Below are positions 15,240 through 24,731 of a DNA stretch of 64,000 nt, in pieces. This DNA comes from Candidatus Bathycorpusculum hydrogenotrophicum (lineage in GTDB: Archaea > Thermoproteota > Bathyarchaeia > Bathyarchaeales > Bathycorpusculaceae): the NCBI GenBank assembly GCA_009783705.1, contig WRCX01000001.1, positions 57,503 through 121,502 of the forward strand, read 5' to 3'. Made by a program: the position numbers and the translations under genes. Position 1 is the stretch's first letter. Each line of letters starts with the position of its first letter. The notes beneath the pieces are model-generated. The model searched no databases and was not told the DNA's origin. It saw only the letters and a program-made list of their open reading frames with translations.

Positions 15240-17942
15240 ATGCAAACAAAAAACAAACTATTTGCTGCAATCGTAACTATAATACTAGTCGTATCTACGT
15301 TTACAGCTCTCGTCAACATACAACCTGCTGCAGGCTACAATGCCGCAACTCAAGCGGCCATCGACGCAGGCATGAAATGGGATCGAACCGAGGATGCCAC
15401 TTCTCAGAGAATACTGATGTGGGAACGATACAAAGACAAGGTTCCAACATACACCTATGGTGTGGTTACACCTAACCCTGCTGCTGTGGACACTCGCGTA
15501 TCACTCATTATATTCAACCCTATGCTTCCTCCAGGCGCATCACCAACTAATCAAAGCGACGTCCGCTATCGATACAAAGTAGAAATCACCGATCCTGACG
15601 GCAACAAACAATTCTTAAACGGCGGTCATGAAGGCGATATTTATGTCTCTGACTCAACAGGAACAACGTACGCATTCTTCACACCTACCAAAATTGGCAA
15701 CTATTCCGTCACCATCATGTTCCAAGAACTTTACTTTAAATGGTGGTCTGCCCTTAGCGTTCAGAGATACTATACTGGTACTACATTCTTGGCTAGCAAC
15801 AGAACCTACAATTTAGAAGTCCTACAAGAAGTCCCTCCACCAACTATGATAACTTGGTATCCTCTTCCTGAGGAATACTGGTCTCGTCCCATAGATGGTC
15901 AAAACGATTCTTGGGGTGCAATTTCATCTAACTGGCTCAACAACGCAAAAGACCGAAACTACGGCAGCGTCGAAAACAGATACCAACCCGAGGGTATTGC
16001 TCCTAACAGTGGACACATACTCTGGACTAAGGTAACTGAAGACGGCGGTGTTGTTGGTGGAAACCAATACTTCTTCGAAGAAGGTGATAGCGGTGAAGTC
16101 TTTAATGCAGGTCACCAATACCAAACAAGATTCCAAACACAGATCATGATGCACGGCAGATTAACCTACCAAGAACCTATATCATTCTCAAACACTGGCG
16201 GCGCTTGGGTTACTGTAGATTTGAACACAGGTGAAGAGATTTGGCGCAACCAAACCATGAGTGCTGCTCCTTCATTTGGTTACTACTACGCTTTTGACAA
16301 CATGAATCAACACGGTGTTGTAAACCCTGGCTACATATTCTCAAACAACTTTGGCACTGCAATTCATCCACGCTATGGTACAACAATGGGAATCTCTGTC
16401 ACAAACGTTCCTTCTAGCGACGCAGAAGTAATCGGAAACAAAGGCGAAGTCCTACGATATGTCTTTGTTAACCGAGGCACTACAGCAAATCCAGAATGGT
16501 GGCTCTATCAGTGGAACTCCTCCCGAGTGTTTATAGACCCTATCGGATCAGCAATGAGTCCAGCTACAGGCACTCTAAACGGTGGAATCACTGGATCCAG
16601 ATGGCCAACTTATGACTGGAACTCTTCTATGACCAAGTCGGGCGGTGCTCAGGTATTTAGCAATACACCAACACCTATAGCGGTCGTTGATGATGTCTTG
16701 CTAGTCAGCAACGGTACACTCACCCGTGGCGGTTCAGGTTCTATGGCTTACGTAAACGCTGGCGAAGTTACTATAACAGGCATCAGCCTCAAAGAAGGCG
16801 AAGAAGGCAGAGTCCTATACCAAAAGAATTACGACGAAACTATGGCCGATGGTACACAGAATCTCTTTATACGTGCTGGTGAGGGTGTCTTTATCTTCCA
16901 GCGTATGCCTATGCTAAGTTTCACTGCATATGATGTACGAACTGGAAACAAAGTTTGGACAACTCCAGACTTAGCTGACGAAAACCCATACGGCTACTAC
17001 ACATGGAGCAGTCTTATGAACGTACACGGCTCATCAATGGCCTACGGTAAATTCTTCGCAACCGGCTACACAGGCATGGTTCACTGCTACGACGCCAAAA
17101 ACGGTACCCTACTCTGGAAACAAGAAGCACCCACAGGTTCAGAATTTTACAAATACTACACACTATTCATAGGCACACTAGCTGACGGTAAAATCTTCAT
17201 TGGAACTCACGAACACTCCGCAGATACTCCATTGCTAAAAGGTGCTAAAGTACGCGTCTATGATGTTGAAACTGGCGACGAAGTCTGGTCCATGATGAGT
17301 CGGGCACACCCAGGCACAATGGCAATCGCTGATGGCACTCTTGTCTACTGGAACAACTATGACCACCAAGTATACGCAGTCGGCAAAGGCCCAAGCTCAA
17401 CTACTGTAAACGTCAAAAACAACATAGTCACTGAAGGCTCTAGTGTTATGATTACAGGCACAGTGCTCGACATTTCAGCTGGAACCAAACAAGGCGAACG
17501 TGAATACCGCTTTGCCAATGGTGTCGCTGCAGTCTCTGAAGAAAGCCAAAGCCAATGGATGGAATATGTCTACATGCAGAAACCAAGACCCGCAAACGTA
17601 ACTGGTGTCGATGTTGTCTTATCAGTGCTTGACTCCAACAACAACTACTATCAAATAGGTACTGCGACTAGCAATAGCGATGGCGACTACAGTTATATGT
17701 GGAAACCTGAAGTCTCCGGACCATATGTTGTCTATGCTGAATTCAAAGGCAGTGAATCTTACTACCGCTCTCGTGCATCTACCGCATTTGGTGTGGACGA
17801 GGCAGTTGTAACACCTGCACCAACCGAAACCCCACCATCAATTGCTGATCAATACTTTGTCCCCGCAACTGTAGGCATCCTCATAGCCATAATCGCTGTC
17901 GGCGCACTGCTAGCACTGCTACTGCTAAAAAAACGCGTCTAA
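15240..17942 (+). CDS. Secreted PQQ-like beta-propeller protein
   Basis: Large cell-surface protein of 900 residues. An N-terminal signal peptide covers about residues 1-33 (positive MQTKNK start, then a hydrophobic stretch to the PAAG region). A domain of about 180 residues follows, then PQQ-type propeller blades with recurring GxxxW motifs (TGEEIWRNQ, TGNKVWTTP, NGTLLWKQE, TGDEVWSMM). Next is an Ig-like or carboxypeptidase-regulatory-like domain near 745-845. A Pro/Thr linker, one membrane helix (about 874-896) and a KKRV tail end the protein. The propeller probably binds ligands or partners outside the cell; no catalytic residues are evident. Confidence 0.85.
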   Translation: MQTKNKLFAAIVTIILVVSTFTALVNIQPAAGYNAATQAAIDAGMKWDRTEDATSQRILMWERYKDKVPTYTYGVVTPNPAAVDTRVSLIIFNPMLPPGASPTNQSDVRYRYKVEITDPDGNKQFLNGGHEGDIYVSDSTGTTYAFFTPTKIGNYSVTIMFQELYFKWWSALSVQRYYTGTTFLASNRTYNLEVLQEVPPPTMITWYPLPEEYWSRPIDGQNDSWGAISSNWLNNAKDRNYGSVENRYQPEGIAPNSGHILWTKVTEDGGVVGGNQYFFEEGDSGEVFNAGHQYQTRFQTQIMMHGRLTYQEPISFSNTGGAWVTVDLNTGEEIWRNQTMSAAPSFGYYYAFDNMNQHGVVNPGYIFSNNFGTAIHPRYGTTMGISVTNVPSSDAEVIGNKGEVLRYVFVNRGTTANPEWWLYQWNSSRVFIDPIGSAMSPATGTLNGGITGSRWPTYDWNSSMTKSGGAQVFSNTPTPIAVVDDVLLVSNGTLTRGGSGSMAYVNAGEVTITGISLKEGEEGRVLYQKNYDETMADGTQNLFIRAGEGVFIFQRMPMLSFTAYDVRTGNKVWTTPDLADENPYGYYTWSSLMNVHGSSMAYGKFFATGYTGMVHCYDAKNGTLLWKQEAPTGSEFYKYYTLFIGTLADGKIFIGTHEHSADTPLLKGAKVRVYDVETGDEVWSMMSRAHPGTMAIADGTLVYWNNYDHQVYAVGKGPSSTTVNVKNNIVTEGSSVMITGTVLDISAGTKQGEREYRFANGVAAVSEESQSQWMEYVYMQKPRPANVTGVDVVLSVLDSNNNYYQIGTATSNSDGDYSYMWKPEVSGPYVVYAEFKGSESYYRSRASTAFGVDEAVVTPAPTETPPSIADQYFVPATVGILIAIIAVGALLALLLLKKRV

Positions 17943-17961
17943 AAAAATAAAAACAAAAATA

Positions 17962-17998
17962 ACTTTCCTCTTTCTTTTTTATTTTTAAACTCTTTTAA
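17962..17998 (+). terminator. T-rich terminator
   Basis: Long pyrimidine/T runs (CTTTCTTTTTTATTTTTAAA and CTCTTTT) follow the PQQ-propeller stop codon, matching archaeal intrinsic termination on oligo-T. Confidence 0.5.
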
Positions 17999-18169
17999 TA
18001 CTAACCATACTAACCCCTAATAACCAATAAACTGAGCCCTTGCATATTTTGTCGATAAAACGGCTTTAAAGTAAACTTCAAACTAACTTTAAGATCTGAG
18101 CGATTGATGAAAATATGCCTCTAATACTCCTGTACACGATACACCAGTTGTTGCTGTGATTTGGAAAGG

Positions 18170-18176
18170 TATAAAA
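18170..18176 (+). promoter_or_regulatory. TATA box of the TFS gene
   Basis: AAGGTATAAAAGC is a near-ideal BRE/TATA about 48 bases before ATG 18218. It excludes the upstream in-frame start at 18161. Confidence 0.7.
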
Positions 18177-18217
18177 GCTCCTACGCTAAGGAATTCCCCC
18201 CAAAAGGGAAGGTCAAA

Positions 18218-18574
18218 ATGGAATTTTGTCCAAAGTGTGGTTCACGTCTTGAACCAAAAAAGTCCAAAAGCGGAAAAGAAGCAACACTGGTTCTTGCCTG
18301 TCCAAAATGTGGCTATAAAAAGCCTGATGCCGTCGAAAAGGTTGACCAGAAAGTGGCCTCAAAAGTTATCCAGCACAACCCCCAACAGTTTGTAGCAGTT
18401 ATCGGTAAAGAGGAACAGAAACTTAGCACGCTTCCAACAGTGCGGTTTGAATGTCCTCGTTGCAATAATAATACTGCTTATGTCTGGCAGGTACAGACTC
18501 GTGGTGCTGATGAGTCCTCTACCCAGTTTCTGCGCTGTACTAAATGCAACTATACCTTTAGAGAATACAGCTAA
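18218..18574 (+). CDS. tfs: Transcription factor S (TFS)
   Basis: Transcript-cleavage factor that rescues backtracked RNA polymerase, related to TFIIS and Rpb9. The 118 residues have an N-terminal zinc ribbon (CPKCGSRL ... CPKCGYKK) and a C-terminal zinc ribbon (CPRCNNN ... CTKCNYTF). The hairpin carries RGADES, whose Asp-Glu pair is the catalytic acidic tip; archaeal TFS usually reads RSADE. GGGAAGGT 5-12 bases upstream and the TATA at 18170 both support ATG 18218. It sits beside the replication genes GINS, priS and pcna. Confidence 0.93.
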   Translation: MEFCPKCGSRLEPKKSKSGKEATLVLACPKCGYKKPDAVEKVDQKVASKVIQHNPQQFVAVIGKEEQKLSTLPTVRFECPRCNNNTAYVWQVQTRGADESSTQFLRCTKCNYTFREYS

Positions 18575-18674
18575 TCATTTTTCCAAATTCCTGCCTGTAT
18601 GCACCTGCTACAGGTCAGTATTTTTTAATTTTAATCCGACGCTAATGGTTGTATATTGCCGACTTAGCAAGGGT

Positions 18675-19301
18675 TTAGCTATCTTCGATTAGAGTTGCTA
18701 GTCCTTGCTTGATTAAAATCTGAGCATTTAGCGTCGGCAAAGATGCCACATCCTCAGCGGTGAAGGGTCCATAGGACTTCATGTCTGCACCCATAATGGC
18801 TGGAATAGACTTTGTGAAACGCAACGTTAAACGTTTATGAGTGACATGAGCCACAGGTGGTTTGAATTCTGTTTTAGTGGTCTGTAATGTTTGTTGTGCG
18901 GGTTGGGTGATTTGGTTTGTTGTTACTGTTATGGGTGTTTGTTCACCCTGTTTGAGGTTCTCTGCAAACTGCATGTAGGTCTCTGCAAAGCTGACAAAAT
19001 TTTGACACATCTTGGTTTCTTCTTCAGTGAGTAGTTCGATGGGGGCTCTGTGGAGGCGGGTGATGGTTTTGAGGATTTTTCTGTACCGTAGCTCCAACAG
19101 TTCGCTAAGCATGTGTTCTACGTTTTTAGTTTCATGCTCCAGCAGATTAACCTTAACAGTTTTTTTATCAAGGGGTTTGGTGTTTTCTTCTTTAATGTGT
19201 GATAGGTACTCTGTGATTTTGAGGTAGAAATCTGGCTGTAGTCCCCCAAGTGTGGGGTCATCGATTTCACGGCGCCAAGCTGCATAGAGTTGGTTATACA
19301 T
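18675..19301 (-). CDS. GINS complex subunit (Gins15/51 type)
   Basis: Component of the replicative CMG-like helicase, linking MCM with primase and GAN/RecJ. The N-terminal helical A-domain (LYAAWRREIDDPTLGGLQPDFY start) spans about 1-130. A Gln/Thr-rich linker follows, then a small C-terminal B-domain (about 155-208; FTKSIPAIMGADMKSYGPFTAEDVASLP). That order, A then B, is the Gins15/51 layout. It starts at the stop codon of priS (TAATG, one shared base), a conserved archaeal pairing, so the two products are probably made together. Confidence 0.88.
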   Translation of the reverse strand: MYNQLYAAWRREIDDPTLGGLQPDFYLKITEYLSHIKEENTKPLDKKTVKVNLLEHETKNVEHMLSELLELRYRKILKTITRLHRAPIELLTEEETKMCQNFVSFAETYMQFAENLKQGEQTPITVTTNQITQPAQQTLQTTKTEFKPPVAHVTHKRLTLRFTKSIPAIMGADMKSYGPFTAEDVASLPTLNAQILIKQGLATLIEDS

Positions 19302-20542
19302 TAGGGTGCCACCTCAGCTCTTTTTTTGCATATGAGTAAGACCGCGGCAGCTACAGGTAGCTCAACGGTTTGGTTTTTGTATGGACCCAATGTTTCTCCA
19401 CTCATCCTAAACTCTGGTGCGTCAGATACCAACACTTTCACTTTTCCCTTTTTAAAAGCTACCGCTTCAGTAAAGGGGTCAAAACTTTGTAGTTCTTTAG
19501 ATTTAAATTCGACTTTTTTGAGTCCGGTTTTGCCATGAAGAGTGCCGTTCATACGGATGAGCCTATGAGTGTCAGTGGTAACCACGGTGTCAATTTTGGC
19601 TGCCTGCTCTTGGCGAATATGCTCTGTGAGCTTTAGCCATGTCTGAACACTGACGCCTGGGATGCTTTCCCACAAACCTTCGTTTATAGCACGTTTGATA
19701 ATGGTTTCTTTGCTCTCAAGTAAGGTCTTGTTTTGTAATCCTGCTTCTTTGAGATCTGCGGGCAGGGCACTTTCAAGAAAGGTTTGCATGCCCCGTTTTA
19801 GTCGGCGGTTCCAGCCATAATTGTGCAGATTAAATTTCTTTACACTGGGCTTTTTTTGCGGTTTTTCTTCTTGGGGTTTTGGTTTATTTTTCTCCAAGAG
19901 ACTTAACCCCAAGCCGGTTACGTAATCGACGATTTCTCTTCTTGCCATGGCATCTAGGGATCGTATGGTTTCGCTTTCAAGATGTATGTGGTAGCCGCGG
20001 TGTCCCGAAAAAAACACTCTAACCTCATCTTGGGCAAAACCAAAATCATTCTCCAACATGTCAAGCAGTTTAGCAACTTCGTTACGTGCAGATGCTATAC
20101 AAAGATCACATGCCCAGATTTTTGTTTCAAACTTTGTAGCTCCACAGCAAGGGCAAACCTCAGGTGTTGTGCCCCGGCCCTCAAAGCCACATGCTACACA
20201 GCGAAATTCATCATGAATCTTATTACAAGCGGTGGGTATGTGATCAGCATCTATATCAAAAACCACATCACTGCCTATCCAACCCTTTTTATCCATATCA
20301 AAATCTGGATTATCATAATAGGCACAACTATGATAGACATCTGAAGGCACCGTATCAGCTAAAACAACTCGAAAGTTGGCAATTTGCTCAAAACGCCTAT
20401 GACGCACCATAAATTTTTCTCTAAACATGAGATAGCCAAATTCACGTTGATGCGCCAGAGGCGGAGCAGGCACAGCATTAGCGGGATCACTGTAGAACTC
20501 ACTAAACAGCTGATAGACAAATTCTCTAGAATCCAACCCCAT
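19301..20542 (-). CDS. priS: DNA primase small (catalytic) subunit
   Basis: Synthesises primers for DNA replication with PriL, which is not in the window. From ATG 20542 the protein has 413 residues. The catalytic DID triad is at 96-98 (VVFDIDADH), the SGHRGYHIH motif at 179-187, and a zinc-binding knuckle (CVACG ... VCPCCG, CDLC) at about 115-148. I chose ATG 20542, which has GGGCGAG close upstream; a start 22 codons earlier would add an odd hydrophobic leader. Coding-strand composition flips inside the gene near base 19980. The stop overlaps the GINS start. Confidence 0.93.
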   Translation of the reverse strand: MGLDSREFVYQLFSEFYSDPANAVPAPPLAHQREFGYLMFREKFMVRHRRFEQIANFRVVLADTVPSDVYHSCAYYDNPDFDMDKKGWIGSDVVFDIDADHIPTACNKIHDEFRCVACGFEGRGTTPEVCPCCGATKFETKIWACDLCIASARNEVAKLLDMLENDFGFAQDEVRVFFSGHRGYHIHLESETIRSLDAMARREIVDYVTGLGLSLLEKNKPKPQEEKPQKKPSVKKFNLHNYGWNRRLKRGMQTFLESALPADLKEAGLQNKTLLESKETIIKRAINEGLWESIPGVSVQTWLKLTEHIRQEQAAKIDTVVTTDTHRLIRMNGTLHGKTGLKKVEFKSKELQSFDPFTEAVAFKKGKVKVLVSDAPEFRMSGETLGPYKNQTVELPVAAAVLLICKKRAEVAP

Positions 20543-20916
20543 ATACTCGCCCGATATGAATGGTATGTAAACTACCACCAATTTAACCTTGACCCGCAAA
20601 AAACCCAAACTATCCCGCTTGGCATCTAATGCCTACGCCCGCTCTAACCTGAGCTGGTAAGAGAACGCGCTGTTTACTTTTTATGTTGGCAAAACACCCT
20701 CAGCTAAGCAAAACCTTGTTTGGTATCTTTCTGCCCAGTTCTATGTTGTGCACAAGGTTTCTTTGAGCATATTTTCCTTTTTGTTCTTGGATGCAGAGCA
20801 GAACTCTTTGATCTCTCGGTAAGTGTATCGAAGTTTTCAAACAAATTTATTAACCAAACCGCAGTGATAAGCTAAATATAACTGTACTGTATGCTGTGAG
20901 CGAGGAAGAGAGGTTA
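20543..20916. other. Gap between divergent priS and pcna
   Basis: No coding signal is seen. It holds a perfect 9-base inverted repeat, AAACCTTGT (20711-20719) and ACAAGGTTT (20752-20760), enclosing 32 bases; a TATA candidate for pcna (AAATTTATTAA, 20843-20853); and a minus-strand TATA candidate for priS near 20675-20685. Coordinated control of the two replication units is plausible. Confidence 0.5.
20843..20853 (+). promoter_or_regulatory. TATA box of pcna
   Basis: AAATTTATTAA lies about 70 bases before ATG 20917. A second AT-rich box (CTAAATATAA, 20872-20881) could serve instead and would give a short leader. Confidence 0.45.
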
Positions 20917-21672
20917 ATGTTTAAGCTTAAAGTGTCTGATGCTAAATTACTTCGAGACATGGCAACTGCCATCTCTATTTTGGTCGATGAAGCCACATTT
21001 AAAATCGAACCCGATGGACTCAAATTGCGCGCGATGGATCCATCCCGTGTCGCTATGATCGACTTTGAGTGGCCAAAAAGTATCTTCCAAGAATATGACG
21101 CTCCCCAGTCCAGCAAAATGTGTCTCAATATAAGTGAACTTCTCAAGCTTCTCAAACGTGCTGGTAAAGAAGAAGCTGTCGAGCTTTGTCTTGATGAAAA
21201 AACAGGTAAACTCCAAGTCAGCATAACCGGAAAGTACGTCCGCAAATTCACCATGAGTCTGCTTGAACCAAGCGAGGAAGAAGTACCAACACCTAAAATC
21301 AGCTTTAACATCAAAGCCAAAACCACCACCACTGGTCTTAGCCAAGCAATAGAGGACGCACAACTAGTGAGTGATCACGTTAAAATCGAAGCCGAACCCG
21401 AAAAACTCACCCTGAGCGCATCAGGTGACATCATGGGCGCAACTATAACCATCCAAAAAGGCAACGATGCACTGTTGGATCTTGAAGTCAAGGAAAACGC
21501 TAAAGCAACCTTTAGCCTCAGCTATCTCAGTGAGATTATAAAAGCCGCTTCAGCAACAAGTGACATCGCAACCCTAGAATTCTCAACCGATATGCCAGTC
21601 AAAATCGATTTTCAGCAGACCAAAGAGGGCAAACTAACATTCTTCTTAGCACCCAGAATTGAAACCGAATAA
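20917..21672 (+). CDS. pcn: DNA polymerase sliding clamp (PCNA)
   Basis: Ring-shaped processivity factor for PolD/PolB and a platform for ligase and FEN1. The 251-residue product has two similar halves. It shows the typical LRAMDPSRVAMIDFEWP stretch near residue 40 and the C-terminal FFLAPRIETE. I chose ATG 20917 because MFKLKV matches the usual PCNA start and AGAGAGG lies a few bases upstream; the GTG at 20896 would add seven residues. It reads away from priS-GINS and is followed by tandem hairpins. Confidence 0.95.
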   Translation: MFKLKVSDAKLLRDMATAISILVDEATFKIEPDGLKLRAMDPSRVAMIDFEWPKSIFQEYDAPQSSKMCLNISELLKLLKRAGKEEAVELCLDEKTGKLQVSITGKYVRKFTMSLLEPSEEEVPTPKISFNIKAKTTTTGLSQAIEDAQLVSDHVKIEAEPEKLTLSASGDIMGATITIQKGNDALLDLEVKENAKATFSLSYLSEIIKAASATSDIATLEFSTDMPVKIDFQQTKEGKLTFFLAPRIETE

Positions 21673-21688
21673 AACAATTCATAACTGA

Positions 21689-21732
21689 TTGTTGGGTTCA
21701 CCAACAACTTGGAAGCCCCTCGGGGTCTCCAA
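21689..21732 (+). terminator. Tandem hairpins after pcna
   Basis: The first hairpin is TTGTTGG (21689-21695) with CCAACAA (21701-21707), perfect. The second is TTGGA.GCCCC (21709-21719) with GGGGT.TCCAA (21722-21732), one mismatch and one G-U wobble. They begin 17 bases after the pcna stop, so termination or 3'-end protection is likely. Confidence 0.5.
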
Positions 21733-21956
21733 ACCTGCTCTTCTTAATATGATTTTAATCAAGTAATTTATGCAAATAATTTCAGTTAATAATCCCTTGC
21801 ACAATAGCGCTCTGCTTTTAAGTGTAAGTATGTACACCGCAAATACTTGCATTGATCATCTGTATCTACTGTTGGTTAAGCAAGGGAATAGTCGTAGTGG
21901 CGGATATTCTTAATGTTTATTAATTTTCTTTCCTTTTCTATTTATGAGTCATTTTA

Positions 21957-22697
21957 ATGGGTTATCAATTAGTCGAGAACGTTAATCACTCTGAGATAGG
22001 CGTAATATTGCCAACATTTGGTGAAGCTGACAACATAGCTCAACTGATTGAAGATATTGAAAACCTGCATTTGGACCTATCCATCCTGGTGATAGATGAT
22101 TCAAGCCCCGATGGAACCGCTCAGATCGTAGAGGAAAAACAAACCAAATATTCCAATTTGTTTCTCTGTAGTCGACCCAAAAAATTGGGTTTAGGCACTG
22201 CTATAACTGATGGCTTTAAAATTTTTCTCTCACAAAACCAGCCGCCAAAATACATTCTCACCATGGACGCTGATTACTCCCATAATCCCCAAGACCTGCC
22301 CAAACTATTAGCAGTAATGCAACAATACGAATGTGCCATAGTCATAGGTAGCCGCTACAGCAAAGGCGGTAAAATCCTGGGCTGGCCCCTTTCACGAAAA
22401 CTCATTAGCAAAACCGCTAACACACTCGCCCGAACTTCGTTGGGATTGGATCTTAAAGACTGCACCAGCGGCTATCGTTGCTACGCCACTATTTTTCTCA
22501 GAGAAGTCATCAATAATCTGCACAGCCACACCTATGAAATCCAAATTGAAACCATACGACAAGCGGCCCTTAGAAATTTCCAAGTTAGAGAAATCCCTGT
22601 ACTGTTTGTGAACCGTAAACACGGTAAATCCAAGCTGACTTGGAATGAAATTCAGAACTTTCTCTCATACACATTTCGAACTGTTTGGCATCTTTGA
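21957..22697 (+). CDS. Dolichol-phosphate mannosyltransferase-like glycosyltransferase
   Basis: GT-A fold, family 2 glycosyltransferase that by family transfers mannose from GDP-mannose to a polyprenyl phosphate for protein glycosylation. The N-terminus has the nucleotide-binding IDDSSPDGT. The metal site is DADYSHNP, and the acceptor-side motifs are RYSKGG and DCTSGYRCY. At 246 residues it has no C-terminal membrane helices, like the soluble DPM1 type. It is monocistronic between pcna and the L3 operon, with a 280-base upstream gap. Confidence 0.88.
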   Translation: MGYQLVENVNHSEIGVILPTFGEADNIAQLIEDIENLHLDLSILVIDDSSPDGTAQIVEEKQTKYSNLFLCSRPKKLGLGTAITDGFKIFLSQNQPPKYILTMDADYSHNPQDLPKLLAVMQQYECAIVIGSRYSKGGKILGWPLSRKLISKTANTLARTSLGLDLKDCTSGYRCYATIFLREVINNLHSHTYEIQIETIRQAALRNFQVREIPVLFVNRKHGKSKLTWNEIQNFLSYTFRTVWHL

Positions 22698-22780
22698 GTG
22701 CCCTTTATTTGGGTAATTGGTAAGTATTAGGGTATACCTCTTAAACGGTTGTCGGTAGTGTTGCAAACGATAGCTGACCA

Positions 22781-22804
22781 CTAACAACCTTCTATGGTTG
22801 TTAG
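22781..22804 (+). promoter_or_regulatory. Perfect 9-bp hairpin upstream of the L3 operon
   Basis: CTAACAACC (22781-22789) and GGTTGTTAG (22796-22804) are perfectly complementary around TTCTAT. It lies 80 bases after the glycosyltransferase stop and 70 bases before the L3 TATA box, so it is either a terminator or an upstream operator. Confidence 0.4.
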
Positions 22805-22872
22805 ATCAAAGTTGATTGACGGTAATTGTGTTCTAAACATCATAACCGCTTGTTTACGTCGTTATGGCAAGG

Positions 22873-22879
22873 TTTATAA
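22873..22879 (+). promoter_or_regulatory. TATA box of the L3-L4-L23-L2-S19 operon
   Basis: CAAGGTTTATAAC includes a good BRE and TTTATAA, 41 bases before the L3 ATG. The leader would be about 20 bases. Confidence 0.65.
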
Positions 22880-22919
22880 CTCGTTGTACTATTTGCTAAA
22901 GGCGCGAAGCGGATGATCA

Positions 22920-23933
22920 ATGGGACATCGTAAACATCATGCTCCAAGACATGGTTCATTAGCCTACTTACCGAGGCATCGTGCTAAGAAACCAGTAGCA
23001 CGTATTAGATACTGGCCTCAGATAAAGTCAGACTCACCTAGGCTTTTAGGATTTTCAGCCTACAAGGCAGGTATGACCTACATCTTTACTATCGAAGACC
23101 ATAAACGGTCACCAAACTTTGGTAAAGAAGTTATGCGGGCCACAACCATATTAGAAACGCCGCCGATTCTTATCTGCGGTATAAGAACCTACACAAAGAC
23201 CCCCTACGGTTTAGAAAACATAACTGAAGCTTGGATGAAGGAACCTCCAACTGAGCTTGATCGCCTTTTGGTCTTGCCAGATGCCTTCAACACCGAAGAA
23301 ATGCTTCAGAAAATTCAAGATAACCTTGAACGTACCGATTTTGTACGTGTTATAACCGCAACTCAGCCGACCCAGACCAGTCTCTCCAAAAAGAAGCCAG
23401 AGACCTGCGAAGTTCAAATCGGCGGCGGAAGCATTGCACAACAATTCGAATACGCTAAACAACTTCTTGGAAAAACCGTTGCACCTGAAGAAGTCTTCAA
23501 AGACGGTCAATACATCGATGTTGCAGGTGTAACAGTGGGTAAAGGTTTCCAAGGTCCAGTTAAACGCTGGGGCGTAACCAAGCTACAACACAAAGGTAGA
23601 AAAACCAAACGAGGCATCGCCACGTTGGGTCCATGGAATCCACACCACCTCATGTACAGCATTGCACGTGCAGGTCAAACCGGTTACCATCAAAGAATCG
23701 AATTTAACAAACGTATTCTAAAAATCGGCAAAGATGGTAAAGAAGTCACCGTTAAAGGCGGCTACATCCGATATGGCGAAATCAAAGGACCATACATCCT
23801 AATAGATGGAAGTATCCCTGGTACTGAAAAACGTATGATTCGCCTCCGCGTTCCTGCACGGCCTCCAACAGAAGCCCCTGAAGCACCACCACAAGTAACA
23901 TATATCTCACTGGAGTCTCCTCAAGGAAAATAG
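22920..23933 (+). CDS. rpl3: 50S ribosomal protein L3 (uL3)
   Basis: Early-assembly large-subunit protein reaching the peptidyl-transferase centre. The archaeal N-terminus GHRKHHAPRHGSLAYLPR and the central VTVGKGFQGPVKRWGV loop are clear; length 337 residues is normal. It begins a five-gene ribosomal operon under the TATA box at 22873. The C-terminal tail is Pro-rich. Confidence 0.97.
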   Translation: MGHRKHHAPRHGSLAYLPRHRAKKPVARIRYWPQIKSDSPRLLGFSAYKAGMTYIFTIEDHKRSPNFGKEVMRATTILETPPILICGIRTYTKTPYGLENITEAWMKEPPTELDRLLVLPDAFNTEEMLQKIQDNLERTDFVRVITATQPTQTSLSKKKPETCEVQIGGGSIAQQFEYAKQLLGKTVAPEEVFKDGQYIDVAGVTVGKGFQGPVKRWGVTKLQHKGRKTKRGIATLGPWNPHHLMYSIARAGQTGYHQRIEFNKRILKIGKDGKEVTVKGGYIRYGEIKGPYILIDGSIPGTEKRMIRLRVPARPPTEAPEAPPQVTYISLESPQGK

Positions 23934-23945
23934 GTTGAATGACGT

Positions 23946-24731
23946 ATGGCACAGAAAACCGCAGAAATCTTTGACTTACAAGGCAAAGCTAAGGGAACAA
24001 TAACTCTTCCCGCAGTATTCCAAACCCCGCTAAGACCTGATGTGATTAAACGCGCAGTCTTAGCTATACAATCTAAACGTATTCAGCCACAGGGCAGAGA
24101 CCCCATGGCCGGCAAGAAAACCACTGCTGAATCACGCGGAACCGGTAGCGGCATCGCACGTGTTCCCCGCGTTAAAGGCGGTAGCGGCAAAGCAGCCTTT
24201 GCTCCAAGCACCGTTAAAGGCAGACAACCCCATCCACCACGTGTAGAAAAAATCATAGTTAAAGACATACCCAAAAAAGAAGCTAAACTCGCTTTGGTAT
24301 CTGCCATCGCTGCAACATCTGAAAAAGAAGTTGTTGCCGCCCGCGGACACAAAGTTGACACAGTCATCGGGTTGCCCCTAGTTGTCGAGGACACCATCGA
24401 AGGCTTGTCAAAAACCAAAGAAGTTGAAGAAGTTTTTGCAAGCTTTGGCTTTGATGCTGAACTTACACGCGTCAGAGACAGCCGCAGTGTCCGCGCAGGC
24501 AAAGGCAAACGCCGAGGCCGTAAGATGAAACAAGCCGTTGGCCCCCTCATCGTGGTGGTTGACGATAAAAGTTTAGCAAACGCCGCCAGCAACATCCCTG
24601 GTGTGCAAGTAGCTACTGTCAATAGCCTCAACACTGAAATGCTCGCTCCGGGAACTCATCCAGGCAGACTAACCGTCTGGACTAGCGGTGCAATAGACAA
24701 ATTAACAACTCTTTATGGAGAATCAGCCTAA
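23946..24731 (+). CDS. rpl4: 50S ribosomal protein L4 (uL4)
   Basis: Large-subunit protein with a long basic loop entering the exit tunnel (residues about 40-100, including GRDPMAGKKTTAESRGTGSG and RVPRVKGG). The KGKRRGRKMKQAVGPLIVV segment is typical of archaeal L4. Length is 261 residues. It follows L3 by 12 bases, and its TAA shares one base with the L23 ATG (TAATG). Confidence 0.96.
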   Translation: MAQKTAEIFDLQGKAKGTITLPAVFQTPLRPDVIKRAVLAIQSKRIQPQGRDPMAGKKTTAESRGTGSGIARVPRVKGGSGKAAFAPSTVKGRQPHPPRVEKIIVKDIPKKEAKLALVSAIAATSEKEVVAARGHKVDTVIGLPLVVEDTIEGLSKTKEVEEVFASFGFDAELTRVRDSRSVRAGKGKRRGRKMKQAVGPLIVVVDDKSLANAASNIPGVQVATVNSLNTEMLAPGTHPGRLTVWTSGAIDKLTTLYGESA

